From assembly GCA_934725535.1 (NCBI GenBank), contig CAKVBV010000033.1:1-25612 (forward strand): a stretch of DNA of 25,612 bases, read 5' to 3'. This document shows positions 7,395 to 14,675 of the stretch, piece after piece. A program made the translations under genes and the position numbers. The notes beneath the pieces were generated by a model. That model saw only the letters and a list, made by a program, of their open reading frames with translations, searched no databases and was not told where the DNA came from. The stretch's first letter is position 1. Every line of letters starts with the position of its first letter. The DNA is from an uncultured Bacteroidales bacterium (GTDB taxonomy: Bacteria; Bacteroidota; Bacteroidia; Bacteroidales; Paludibacteraceae).

Positions 7395-7838
7395 TTATTC
7401 AGCAGCCACAATGTTCAACTTAATCTGAGCCTTCACCTCGCGGTGCAGTTTGGCGATTGCCAATGCCTCGCCCAACTCCTTCACGTTCTCGACGGTGATA
7501 ATCTTTTTATCGATGTCGAATCCCTGTGCCTTCAATGCCTCGGATACCTGTGCGGTAGTGATAGCACCGAATATCTTGCCGTCCTCGTTAGCCTTTGCGG
7601 GCAACGTGATAACGGTAGCAGCCAACTTCTCTGCCAATGCCTGAGCGTCAGCCAGTTGCTTGGCCAACTTGTGAGCCTGCTGCTTGAGGTTCTCTGCCAG
7701 TTGCTTGCGGTTGCTGTCGTTGGCAATTACTGCAAACTGGTTAGGAATAAGGTAGTTACGACCATAACCGTCGCGCACCTTTACAATATCGTTCTTATAG
7801 CCCAAGTTGGCTACGTCTTGAATCAAAATTACTTCCAT
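7395..7838 (-). CDS. rplI: 50S ribosomal protein L9 (bL9)
   Basis: A 147-residue protein starting MEVILIQDVANLGYKNDIVKVRDGYGRNYLIPNQFA, the canonical L9 N-terminal domain, followed by a long connecting helix rich in Ala, Lys and Gln (residues about 40-75) and the C-terminal domain (KIFGAITTAQVSEALKAQGFDIDKKII). L9 binds domain V of 23S rRNA and restrains frameshifting. It lies 25 nt after rpsR in the standard S6-S18-L9 order. Length and termini are normal for the family. Confidence 0.97.
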   Translation of the reverse strand: MEVILIQDVANLGYKNDIVKVRDGYGRNYLIPNQFAVIANDSNRKQLAENLKQQAHKLAKQLADAQALAEKLAATVITLPAKANEDGKIFGAITTAQVSEALKAQGFDIDKKIITVENVKELGEALAIAKLHREVKAQIKLNIVAAE

Positions 7839-7863
7839 GATGTTTCTCCTTTCAAACTATTGA

Positions 7864-8130
7864 TTACTTCATCATATCGGTTACATAAGGCAGCAATGCC
7901 AAGTGGCGTGCTTTCTTCACGGCCTGAGCCACTTTGCGCTGATACTTCAGACTGGTACCCGTGATACGGCGGGGCAGAATCTTGCCTTGCTCGTTGAGGA
8001 ACTTCTTCAGGAACTCGGGGTCCTTGTAGTCAATGTATTTGATACCGCTCTTCTTGAAACGGCAATACTTTTTCTTCTTTGCCTCGTTGGTCTTCGGGGT
8101 CAAATAGCGGAATTCTTCGTTCTGTGCCAT
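7864..8130 (-). CDS. rpsR: 30S ribosomal protein S18 (bS18)
   Basis: An 88-residue small-subunit protein with the conserved KYCRFKKSGIKYIDYKDPEFLKKFLNEQGKILPRRITGTSLKYQRKVAQAVKKARHLALLPY core. S18 forms a heterodimer with S6 on the platform of the 30S subunit and contacts the central domain of 16S rRNA. The start codon follows the rpsF stop by 2 nt, consistent with translational coupling of the two partners. No unusual features. Confidence 0.97.
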   Translation of the reverse strand: MAQNEEFRYLTPKTNEAKKKKYCRFKKSGIKYIDYKDPEFLKKFLNEQGKILPRRITGTSLKYQRKVAQAVKKARHLALLPYVTDMMK

Positions 8131-8132
8131 AA

Positions 8133-8498
8133 TTAAGCCTCCTCGGTTGTTACAGGTTCTTCTTTCTTCAAACTAACGTTGCGACGTTTCTCAGCGTACT
8201 CAAATGCGTACTTGTCCAGACGCGTGGTGAGGAAACGAATTACTCGTTCGTCACGACGGAATTCCGTCTCGAGAGTAGCAATCACAGCCGGTTCTACATC
8301 AAATTGCAGCAAGGCGTAGAATCCCGTCGTTTTGCCTTGGATAGGGTATGCAAGTTTGCGCAAACCCCACTCCTCACGATTCAGAATGGTACCACCATTC
8401 TCCTTGAGAAGGTTCTCGAATTTGTCAACCGCTTCCTTCATCTGTGGTTCAGACAAAACGGGAGTCAACACGAAAGCGGCCTCGTAATGATTTAACAT
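8133..8498 (-). CDS. rpsF: 30S ribosomal protein S6 (bS6)
   Basis: A 121-residue protein starting MLNHYEAAFVLTPVLSEPQMKEAVDKFENLL, with EEWGLRKLAYPIQGKTTGFYALLQF and the ERVIRFLTTRLDKYAFEYAEKRR tail, all typical of S6. It is the first gene of the operon rpsF-rpsR-rplI-rpmE2, transcribed from the promoter at 8597-8628. The leader is roughly 90 nt long; in other phyla S6-S18 binds a leader RNA to regulate this operon, but no clear match to that motif was identified by eye. Confidence 0.96.
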   Translation of the reverse strand: MLNHYEAAFVLTPVLSEPQMKEAVDKFENLLKENGGTILNREEWGLRKLAYPIQGKTTGFYALLQFDVEPAVIATLETEFRRDERVIRFLTTRLDKYAFEYAEKRRNVSLKKEEPVTTEEA

Positions 8499-8596
8499 AC
8501 AGTTTGTTGTTTATTAGTTAATTTATTTGTTTGGCAGAGCATTCTGCCCCACCCTGCCCTCACGGCTCGGCAATGCGCCAAACCCGAAAAAGCGTG

Positions 8597-8628
8597 CAAA
8601 GGTAATACATTTATTTGATATACACAAA
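8597..8628 (-). promoter_or_regulatory. Promoter of the rpsF operon
   Basis: Minus strand TTTG (8625-8628), 20-nt spacer, TACCTTTG (8597-8604), about 100 nt upstream of rpsF. Confidence 0.85.
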
Positions 8629-8686
8629 TTTGTTGTGATTTTTGCAGCGCATCTGCATCAAAATCTCTTCCGTTCTATGCAAATCC

Positions 8687-9886
8687 TCAATACATCATAC
8701 CGAACAGCCAAAGGGGTATCTCTTTGCCGAACCCTTGTTCGATATTGTCCAACGCCAGATACGCATTCGCCACCCCGCGTATTTGTTGTTGCGATTTGTT
8801 GGCACCGCCCACCTCAAAAGTGTAGGTGTCGTCTATCAGAAAATCCGCATCCGACGGGGCATACGCCACCCTGTGTGTAGCCTCCAACTGATTGACAAAG
8901 AATGTCTCACGCACATTGCCCACATCCGTCTTTTCGCGAGCAAAAGCGTAGGCATAATTGGTGTTGCCCAGATAAATCTTTTCCGGTTTTGCCATCGGTT
9001 TCAAGCCCCCGGATGCCTTGTCGAGCATCAAGACTGCCTTTGCCCGACTGAGATAATAGAGATAGTTGAGCAGTGTCAAACGGGTAGTACCCAAGTCCCG
9101 GCTGAGTGCCGTGATATTAGGCACCAATGGCACCAACTGCGCTATCAGCCCGAACAGTTTCTTGATACGTTGGATGGTCGTGTACTCAATATCCACCACG
9201 GCAGGCAGGTCCTGCTCCATTATTTGCGTGAATGTGGCAAGCAGTTTGTCGTGATAAGCCTCCTTATCTTCCTTATAAAAAGGATAGTAGCCGTACTCCA
9301 AATACTCGCGGAAAGCAGGTAACGGGTGTAGCATCTTCAACACATCTGCTGCAATAGGCACATGGTTATGCAGCACCTCCTCAATACTGTAAACGGGGAA
9401 AATCAGCCCTCGGTCAAACTCCAAGTATTCGCGAAAACTGAGCCCGTGCAGGTAGTACATCGTGGCACGGCGGGAAAGGTCTGCTTTGCCATCTTCCAAT
9501 TGCAAAAGCGAAGAACCTGTAAACACGACATATAGTTGCGGGTAGTCGTCGTATATCTGCTTGAGTTCGGCAGACCAATTCGGATAGCGGTGCACCTCGT
9601 CCAAAAACAGGTGTGTACCACCGTTCTGATGAAACTCGCGCACCAAGTCCAAGAGCGTGTGCGTGGAGAAATACAGGTTATCCAAACTGACATACAAGGC
9701 TTGTGTCGGAGCGGTACCAAACTCCATCCGTATCCGTTGCAGTATCATCGTGGTCTTGCCGGCGCCACGGGCTCCGAGAATACCCAGCAAATGGGCATCC
9801 CAACGGATACGGTGATACAAATACCGAACAAAACGTGTGTCCGTATTCGCCAAACGGCGATAGAAAACTTCAAACAATTCTCTCAT
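8687..9886 (-). CDS. AAA ATPase with DUF4143-like C-terminus (ATPase 2)
   Basis: A 399-residue P-loop ATPase. Walker A is GARGAGKT at residues 38-45, Walker B is HLFLDEVHR at 92-100, and VVFTGSSLLQL plus YYLHGLSFREYLEF give the AAA_14-type signature. The C-terminal half ends with a region (AYAPSDADFLIDDTYTFEVGGANKSQQQI) resembling the degenerate nuclease-like end of DUF4143 proteins. It is only distantly related to ATPase 1 and uses GKT instead of GKS. The frame is open to a TTG at 9934, but that codon overlaps the -7 box at 9932-9939, so the ATG at 9886 is the correct start. The gene is alone in its transcription unit. The function of the family is unknown. Confidence 0.87.
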   Translation of the reverse strand: MRELFEVFYRRLANTDTRFVRYLYHRIRWDAHLLGILGARGAGKTTMILQRIRMEFGTAPTQALYVSLDNLYFSTHTLLDLVREFHQNGGTHLFLDEVHRYPNWSAELKQIYDDYPQLYVVFTGSSLLQLEDGKADLSRRATMYYLHGLSFREYLEFDRGLIFPVYSIEEVLHNHVPIAADVLKMLHPLPAFREYLEYGYYPFYKEDKEAYHDKLLATFTQIMEQDLPAVVDIEYTTIQRIKKLFGLIAQLVPLVPNITALSRDLGTTRLTLLNYLYYLSRAKAVLMLDKASGGLKPMAKPEKIYLGNTNYAYAFAREKTDVGNVRETFFVNQLEATHRVAYAPSDADFLIDDTYTFEVGGANKSQQQIRGVANAYLALDNIEQGFGKEIPLWLFGMMY

Positions 9887-9931
9887 AACCTTTGCCTGTC
9901 TGAATAACCCTTCTCTCTCTGATTTCGCCTG

Positions 9932-9963
9932 CAAAGGTACAATTGTTTCTTCAAATAAACAAA
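9932..9963 (-). promoter_or_regulatory. Promoter of ATPase 2
   Basis: Minus strand TTTG (9960-9963), 20-nt spacer, TACCTTTG (9932-9939). It decides the start of the gene, because upstream in-frame codons fall inside the promoter. Confidence 0.8.
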
Positions 9964-10028
9964 TTTACCGCAAAATTGTTCTTTGTAATATACAATTATT
10001 GCCCGCTTTTGTTCTTTGCAATATACAA
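9963..10028 (-). repeat. Two 33-bp direct repeats upstream of the ATPase 2 promoter
   Basis: Units at 9963-9995 and 9996-10028 share GTTCTTTG, AATATACAA and a central GC-containing part. On the minus strand each begins with TTGTATATT(A/G)CAA, a near-palindrome (TTGTA/TACAA in the unit next to the promoter). They directly abut the -33 element, a natural place for an operator. Confidence 0.7.
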
Positions 10029-10098
10029 CCGGTTGCAATACTTGCTGCACCAAGCCCCCACACACATTCTGACAATGCATTAGAGACAATGCGCAGTA

Positions 10099-10203
10099 TG
10101 GGGGACGACGCGGCTCGCGTCGTTATTCGGCGATAGCCGAAAGGCACCAAATATGGGCAGCGTGCGCCTGCGGCGCAAACGACGCGAGTCGCGTCGTCTC
10201 CCG
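10099..10203. repeat. Inverted pair of GC-rich palindromes (copies R1 and R2)
   Basis: Core copies at 10105-10123 and 10179-10197 face each other. Each has a second hairpin on its inner side: TCGGCgataGCCGA next to R1 and TGCGCC/GGCGCA next to R2. The outer edges are GGGGG and CTCCC. The result is a 105-bp unit with inverted ends lying between the ATPase 2 control region and the 3' end of the LRR operon. It may serve as a terminator as well. Confidence 0.8.
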
Positions 10204-10232
10204 ATTTCCCTCCTTAATCAGTAGGAATGTCT

Positions 10233-10604
10233 CTATTCACGGGTACGGGTACGCATACGCACAACCACAGCGCACGCCCCTGCCAGCAACAGCATAAACA
10301 GCACCGGCACATCGCCGATAGGCTGGAAATTCGGCGTAGCAGGCGGCTCTTCGTCCCCGCCTATCACGGGAGGCGTCTTACGCGGACCCGAATAGGTCTC
10401 GTTCAGCCCGTCCAAATCCTCTGCCGCAAACGGCATACTATGCTCCTCCACAAAAGCCGAAGGCATAGCCTCAAACTCATAACCCGTCTGCTGCAACTCA
10501 GGCTGCTGCGCCATAGGATAATCTCCATACACGTCTGTCTGCCCCCACACGGGCAAACCCGCACAGAGCACAAACAACCATATAAATAGTCTTTTCTTTT
10601 TCAT
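10233..10604 (-). CDS. Small secreted protein with C-terminal membrane anchor and sorting-like signal
   Basis: A 123-residue protein with a signal peptide (MKKKRLFIWLFVLCAGLPVWG, cleavage near residue 21), an acidic, Pro-rich middle of low complexity, and a tripartite C-terminus: PIGD at about 94-97, a hydrophobic helix, then the basic tail RMRTRTR. That layout (short motif, helix, Arg cluster at the very end) is what LPXTG, PEP-CTERM and similar sorting signals have; here it is inference, since no sortase or exosortase is nearby. The ATG at 10604 is chosen over an upstream in-frame ATG because it starts the signal peptide, has AGAGG a few nt before it, and follows the stop of the LRR gene by 13 nt, so both form one operon. 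No homologue is recognised. Confidence 0.75.
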   Translation of the reverse strand: MKKKRLFIWLFVLCAGLPVWGQTDVYGDYPMAQQPELQQTGYEFEAMPSAFVEEHSMPFAAEDLDGLNETYSGPRKTPPVIGGDEEPPATPNFQPIGDVPVLFMLLLAGACAVVVRMRTRTRE

Positions 10605-10617
10605 CTGTCCTCTATAA

Positions 10618-12702
10618 TTACAATACCACCCGTTGGCTTCCATGCTCCGAAGCCACGATATAGTATCCCGATTCCAAATTTATTGTCGCCGTCTCCGTGC
10701 CTGCGGGGAACGCCTGCAGCAGCATACCGTTGACGCTATATATGCTCACCGCCTCGCCATTGGTCTGAATGGTCAGAGTGTTGCCGCTGACCGTGCACAG
10801 CATCTCCGTACCGCTTATCTGTGGGGCAATAGCATTGTCTGTGGTTACCGAATGCTCGTTGTAATGCACCGCAAATCTGCGAACCTGTGCCGCTGTCTCT
10901 TTCCACGTGGGGATATAGCACTCAAAGGGATAAAGTGTCACTTCGCCTTCGTGCAAAACAAACTCGTTATTCTCCAACAGATATGCCTTACTTATAGTCT
11001 GTTTTTTCATCGTATTGTTGACAAACATATCCCCTCCTGTCGTTTCCTGCTTAAAGTCGGGGTTACTAAACACCTTTTTACCGTACGCACTGCAGAATAT
11101 AATAGGTTTGTTATTATACCAATCATGCTTGAATTGTATTAAGTATGGTGTATTAGCCTCTAATTTGTCTGAAGGTTCGAACACGGGTTCTCCTTCCTCT
11201 GTAGCACCGGAGCGTGCACACAACCAGAAATTTCCACCTACGCCACTTTTCCACGGCTTAAGTTCTTCCTCGTTGTCGTTGTCATATACCACAATCTTGT
11301 CCACATCAAACGGGATGCACACAGATTCCCATTTGCCCGCTGTAAATATACGGAACACCTCTATTTGGTTGATTGTCTCCCCGCCTGCATACTCTGTGGT
11401 CAACTGTTCTGCCAACGGATAACTATGATGATACACTTCCACGGAAGGACAGCCGACTATATTCAGATTCTCATTGTCCCAGCCTCCGGCAACCTTATAT
11501 GCATCTTCCGCCCCGCAAGGCACGTAAACGGTTCTCTGCACCTTATCAGTCGCTTCGTATAGCCTGAAAATATATCCATAACCATTGCCCATTTCTTCTA
11601 TTTCTGGAGGATTCGGTGCCAGGCAATTCATTGTCCGCAAGCGAAGTGCATTGCCGAATGCATAGTCTCCCATATATGTTACCGTTGAAGGTATTGTTAC
11701 TACCGTTAATGCACTGTCATTGCAGAAAGCACGATTCTCTATCGTCGTCAAGCCCTCGTTCAGTACAATCTGTGTCAAATTGATACACGAGCGGAATGCT
11801 CTCGATTCAATGGATTTTATTGAAGACGGAAGAACCAGCGATGTCATCTTCTTATTACCATCGAATGCAGAAGAACCAACAGCAACTATGGACCATTGCT
11901 CTCCGTTATAGTTTGTACTTTCCGGAATAACCAACCTCCCTGCCACTGCACCGGAGACATAACCTATCAACTTCAAAGTCTTTGTTTGTGTCATCGGAGT
12001 ATAATAGAACTTTCCATCCGTGAAAGGTTCTTCCACATTACCATCACATTCTTCTTTCAGAAACACAATACTCGAACCGCCTCGGAAAACAGATATACAC
12101 TGGCTATACTTATCATATTTTCCGCACGGTACTATCACACGTCTGTATTTTACAAGCGAAGTCGCTTGCCAGAACCCGAATGCGTTAGATGTCATTGTCG
12201 GACACGAAGCGGGCTTCATAGTCAATGTCGCCAATCTCGTCAGATTTCCGAAAGCCATCTCTTCTATGGAGGTTACCGTTGAGGGTATCGTCACTGTCGT
12301 TAATGCACTGTCATTACAGAAAGCACGATTCGCTATCGTCGTTAAACCCTCATTCAATGTAATCTGCGCCAAATTGGCACACGAGCGGAAACAATGATGC
12401 TCCAACACTTTCATCGTTGCAGGCAACTCAAGCGAAGTAACCAGAGGAGCCTTCTCTTCAAACGCCCTCGCAACTACACGCGTTACCGAATACGTTTTAT
12501 TACCATCTGTTACACTGGCGGGAATAACCAACGCCCCCTGTGGAGCCACAGAGCCTTTCTTTACACTCACCGTGCCATCACTCAGCACGGTATATTCCAG
12601 CGTATTCCCCATATACGTGTACTCGAATGAATATACGGGGAATGTCATCAGCAACAAACCTATCAGAACCAGACCTCTACAAAAACTCTTCCTAATCTTC
12701 AT
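10618..12702 (-). CDS. Secreted BspA-like leucine-rich-repeat protein with type IX-like C-terminal domain
   Basis: A 694-residue exported protein. A signal peptide (residues 1-25) is followed by two similar modules of about 198 residues, each with a YTYMGNTLEYTV/FYYTPMTQTKTLKL-type strand pair, LVIPxS, and BspA-type LRR_5 repeats such as LAQITLNEGLTTIANRAFCNDSALTTVTIPSTV. The modules are also similar at DNA level (about 11705-11796 and 12299-12392, 594 nt apart), pointing to internal duplication. A middle region of unknown fold follows, and the last 75 residues (TLTIQTNGEAVSIYSVNGMLLQAF...INLESGYYIVASEHGSQRVVL) match the pattern of type IX secretion C-terminal domains. BspA-like proteins are surface adhesins in oral and gut Bacteroidales; a binding or adhesion role is inference. 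First gene of a two-gene operon. Confidence 0.9.
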   Translation of the reverse strand: MKIRKSFCRGLVLIGLLLMTFPVYSFEYTYMGNTLEYTVLSDGTVSVKKGSVAPQGALVIPASVTDGNKTYSVTRVVARAFEEKAPLVTSLELPATMKVLEHHCFRSCANLAQITLNEGLTTIANRAFCNDSALTTVTIPSTVTSIEEMAFGNLTRLATLTMKPASCPTMTSNAFGFWQATSLVKYRRVIVPCGKYDKYSQCISVFRGGSSIVFLKEECDGNVEEPFTDGKFYYTPMTQTKTLKLIGYVSGAVAGRLVIPESTNYNGEQWSIVAVGSSAFDGNKKMTSLVLPSSIKSIESRAFRSCINLTQIVLNEGLTTIENRAFCNDSALTVVTIPSTVTYMGDYAFGNALRLRTMNCLAPNPPEIEEMGNGYGYIFRLYEATDKVQRTVYVPCGAEDAYKVAGGWDNENLNIVGCPSVEVYHHSYPLAEQLTTEYAGGETINQIEVFRIFTAGKWESVCIPFDVDKIVVYDNDNEEELKPWKSGVGGNFWLCARSGATEEGEPVFEPSDKLEANTPYLIQFKHDWYNNKPIIFCSAYGKKVFSNPDFKQETTGGDMFVNNTMKKQTISKAYLLENNEFVLHEGEVTLYPFECYIPTWKETAAQVRRFAVHYNEHSVTTDNAIAPQISGTEMLCTVSGNTLTIQTNGEAVSIYSVNGMLLQAFPAGTETATINLESGYYIVASEHGSQRVVL

Positions 12703-12772
12703 AAGTCTTTCACGTTATTGTTATTTTTTTGTTATTTATCCGCTTGTGCTTCTTTTACTACACAATGGGCGG

Positions 12773-12804
12773 CAAAGGTACAACTTGTTTGTGATATACG
12801 CAAA
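12773..12804 (-). promoter_or_regulatory. Promoter of the LRR operon
   Basis: Minus strand TTTG (12801-12804), 20-nt spacer, TACCTTTG (12773-12780), 71 nt upstream of the ATG. Confidence 0.82.
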
Positions 12805-12894
12805 TAAAAATTATCTTTTGTCAGTATTTGTGCCTGTTTGGATATGCTCAAAAGGCGTTAAAGGGGATGATACCCGAGGGACGACGCTACGATT

Positions 12895-12935
12895 GGGGGA
12901 CGACGCGGCTCGCGTCGTTATGCGCCGCAGGCGCA
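12895..12935 (+). repeat. GC-rich palindrome copy R3 with second hairpin
   Basis: Core ACGACGCGGCTCGCGTCGT at 12900-12918, preceded by GGGGG and followed after TTA... by the hairpin TGCGCCgcaGGCGCA (12921-12935). A partial copy (GGGACGACGC) lies just upstream, near 12879. Confidence 0.85.
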
Positions 12936-13009
12936 CTTCACCATTATCTTTCATAAGCGTTGCCAAAACAATAAATCCGGGCTATGATGCCATGATTGGG
13001 GGACGATTG

Positions 13010-13099
13010 GGAGACGATGTGTCCCGCGTCGTTATCGGCTCTGCCGAGGTAGGCATGCTCTGTTTTATTTTATGATTGTTTTGTGGCAATACGGCGTAG
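13010..13099 (+). repeat. 90-bp direct repeat, copy 1, containing palindrome R4
   Basis: Nearly identical to 13165-13254. It contains a diverged core (13014-13032), the second hairpin TCGGCtctGCCGA, then a shared tail ending GCAATACGGCGTAG. Confidence 0.85.
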
Positions 13100-13102
13100 T
13101 CG

Positions 13103-13129
13103 GGGACGCGGATGCCTCGTCCGCGGGCA
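13103..13129. repeat. GC-rich hairpin between the 90-bp repeats
   Basis: CGCGGA and TCCGCG arms around TGCCTCG, in a GGGGACGCGG context. It resembles the palindrome family in composition but not in sequence. Confidence 0.5.
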
Positions 13130-13164
13130 GTTTTTTACAAACAGAATGGATTTGCAGTGCTACT

Positions 13165-13254
13165 GGAGACGATGTGCCCCGCGTCGTTATCGGCTCTGCC
13201 GAGGTAGGTATGCTCTGTTTTGTTTTATGATTAATTAGTGGCAATACGGCGTAG
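13165..13254 (+). repeat. 90-bp direct repeat, copy 2, containing palindrome R5
   Basis: Same unit as 13010-13099 with few substitutions; core at 13169-13187. Confidence 0.85.
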
Positions 13255-13499
13255 CCGTCCGTTTATTCAAGTCCCGATACAGCCGAAATGTATTGTGTAT
13301 GTGGGGGGGGGTCTGTTGTTGACACGCCCCCTGCCGTTATATTCGGACTCGCGTGCGCGATATTTTTTAAGGTTCTGCTTCTTAAACTGTTCTTCATTCC
13401 AAATCATACATAAATCCGTACATCGTAATTGTCAAATCGTAAATAAAATAGGTGGCACAATTTTTGTTACGTATCATCGGTACTAAATACAGGTAAAAT

Positions 13500-14009
13500 A
13501 TGCGTTTAATCAAGAACCCTTGGCAGGGCATCCCTGGCTACGACTGCTTCGGCTGCTGCCCCGACAACCCGATAGGTCTGCACATGCACTTCTACGAGGA
13601 GGGCGACGACGTGGTGTCGCTGTGGCACCCGAGTGAGAACTACCAGTCGTGGAAAAACACCCTGCACGGGGGTATTCAAGCCGTCCTGCTGGACGAGATA
13701 TGCGGCTGGGTGGTCTTCCACAAGTTGCAACTCTCGGGCGTAACCGCCAAGATGGAGACCCGCTACCGCCACCCTGTCTCCACTCTGCAACCCTACATCG
13801 AGATGCGTGCGCGGCTGAAAGAGCAGCACCACAACATCGCCATCGTGGCGGGCGAGATTCGCGGCAGCGAGGGCGAACTGTTGGTGGAATGTACCTGCAC
13901 CTACTTCACTTTCAACCCCGACAACAGCCCCTCGGAGGTCCCCTATATCCCCACCGAACTCATCGGCAACGAGGTCAGCAAGGAAGAGGTTGTACAGTCT
14001 ATAAAGTAG
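13500..14009 (+). CDS. Hotdog-fold thioesterase family protein (PaaI-like)
   Basis: A 169-residue protein of the acyl-CoA thioesterase hotdog superfamily. The central motif LHGGIQAVLLDEICGWVVF (about residues 55-73) is the family's active-site helix, with the acidic residue of DEICGW as a likely catalytic or substrate-activating residue. The C-terminal strands VTAKMETRYRHPV and VECTCTYFTF complete the fold. The N-terminus CFGCCPDNPIGLHMHF is a common feature of this subgroup. It would hydrolyse acyl-CoA or a related thioester; the substrate is unknown. The gene is flanked by repeat-rich DNA and has no clear TAnnTTTG promoter. Its codons are markedly GC-rich at third positions compared with its surroundings. 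Confidence 0.88.
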   Translation: MRLIKNPWQGIPGYDCFGCCPDNPIGLHMHFYEEGDDVVSLWHPSENYQSWKNTLHGGIQAVLLDEICGWVVFHKLQLSGVTAKMETRYRHPVSTLQPYIEMRARLKEQHHNIAIVAGEIRGSEGELLVECTCTYFTFNPDNSPSEVPYIPTELIGNEVSKEEVVQSIK

Positions 14010-14105
14010 GAAAAATACATCCCCATCGTCAAAAATGCCTGTCTCTTTCTTGGGTGAAGGATGTATATCATCATTGCTTATTAACTATTAACCATTACTT
14101 ATTAC

Positions 14106-14162
14106 TACTAATATCACACTCTTAACCCGACTCAAGGTCGGGTTAAGAGTGTGATATTAGTA
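14106..14162. repeat. Perfect 26-bp inverted repeat with 5-nt loop
   Basis: Arms 14106-14131 and 14137-14162 are exactly complementary around TCAAG and contain CTTAACCCGA. No U-tract follows, so a simple rho-independent terminator is unlikely, although it could act as one for the thioesterase gene. Confidence 0.9.
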
Positions 14163-14193
14163 TGTGATTAGTATGAGATTAGTATGTGATTAA
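14161..14193 (-). repeat. Three 11-bp tandem repeats
   Basis: Units TATGTGATTAG, TATGAGATTAG, TATGTGATTAA. They are the reverse complement of units in the longer array at 21856-21943. Confidence 0.85.
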
Positions 14194-14230
14194 GCCGACT
14201 TTGTCGCGAGGATAGGGTCGTTTCCCCTTT

Positions 14231-14510
14231 GTTTTATTATATTACTGTCCGGTAAAAATGTTGTTGCAATGGTACACCGAATATTGATGTACTATTATTG
14301 ACTTATATGTCTTCCATGTAGCCACGGAATGGCTCTAAAATGAGTGATTAAAGGGAAAAATCTATCTCTATCTACAGCAATCCGCAACTCGTGCTTCTTG
14401 CGTAGGGGGCTCGCTTTTGCAAAAATACATACCAATATGCCTTTTTATGGGCATTTGGAAGGGACTTTTCTTCTTTGGGCTGTGTTTACCGGACAGTAAT
14501 AGTTTTATTA
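14231..14510. mobile_element. MITE-like element (262 bp) with 9-bp target duplication
   Basis: Perfect 17-bp terminal inverted repeats TATTACTGTCCGGTAAA at 14240-14256 and 14485-14501 enclose 228 bp with no credible gene. The direct repeat GTTTTATTA stands immediately outside both ends (14231-14239 and 14502-14510). This is the full signature of a non-autonomous transposable element. The parental transposase is not in the window, and the ends differ from those of the IS at 3619-4938. It sits about 40 bp upstream of the pnp promoter. Confidence 0.85.
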
Positions 14511-14548
14511 CTGTTTTGATACGGCTGTTCGGTGAAAATGGTGCGCGA

Positions 14549-14580
14549 TTTGTGTATGTGATAAAAAAGCAGTAACTTTG
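14549..14580 (+). promoter_or_regulatory. Promoter of pnp
   Basis: TTTG (14549-14552), 20-nt spacer, TAACTTTG (14573-14580). It gives a leader of about 90 nt. Confidence 0.82.
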
Positions 14581-14675
14581 CAGCGACTTTGTGGTCATAA
14601 GAAATCGGAGTGCAATACGGCATTCCAAAAAAGTATCACGGGGTGCAAACGGCATCCCACAAACATAAATACATA

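Larger units (their letters stand above)
12805..13499. other. Intergenic region rich in repeats
   Basis: No convincing gene. It holds the palindrome copies R3-R5, the two 90-bp repeats, a GC hairpin, and a run of nine G at 13303-13311. From 13312 to 13499 nothing is recognised except the unassigned start region of the thioesterase gene. Confidence 0.7.

Noticed and set aside
2078..9934. The two AAA ATPases and the IS as one defence island
   Set aside because: Ribosomal and tRNA-modification genes lie between the ATPases, no nuclease, restriction or toxin partner is adjacent, and the DUF4143 family is common outside defence loci.
13238..13486. Plus-strand 82-codon frame before the thioesterase gene
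   Set aside because: It starts inside a repeat and passes through the G9 run; no start context and no homology recognised.
14106..14162. Ordinary rho-independent terminator of the thioesterase gene
   Set aside because: The stem is far longer than usual, no U-tract follows, and its sequence recurs with the 11-bp repeats elsewhere; kept as a repeat, although termination is not excluded.
14368..14655. Minus-strand 95-codon frame crossing the right end of the MITE
   Set aside because: It runs through the MITE end and the pnp promoter, and its translation is low in complexity with no signal.
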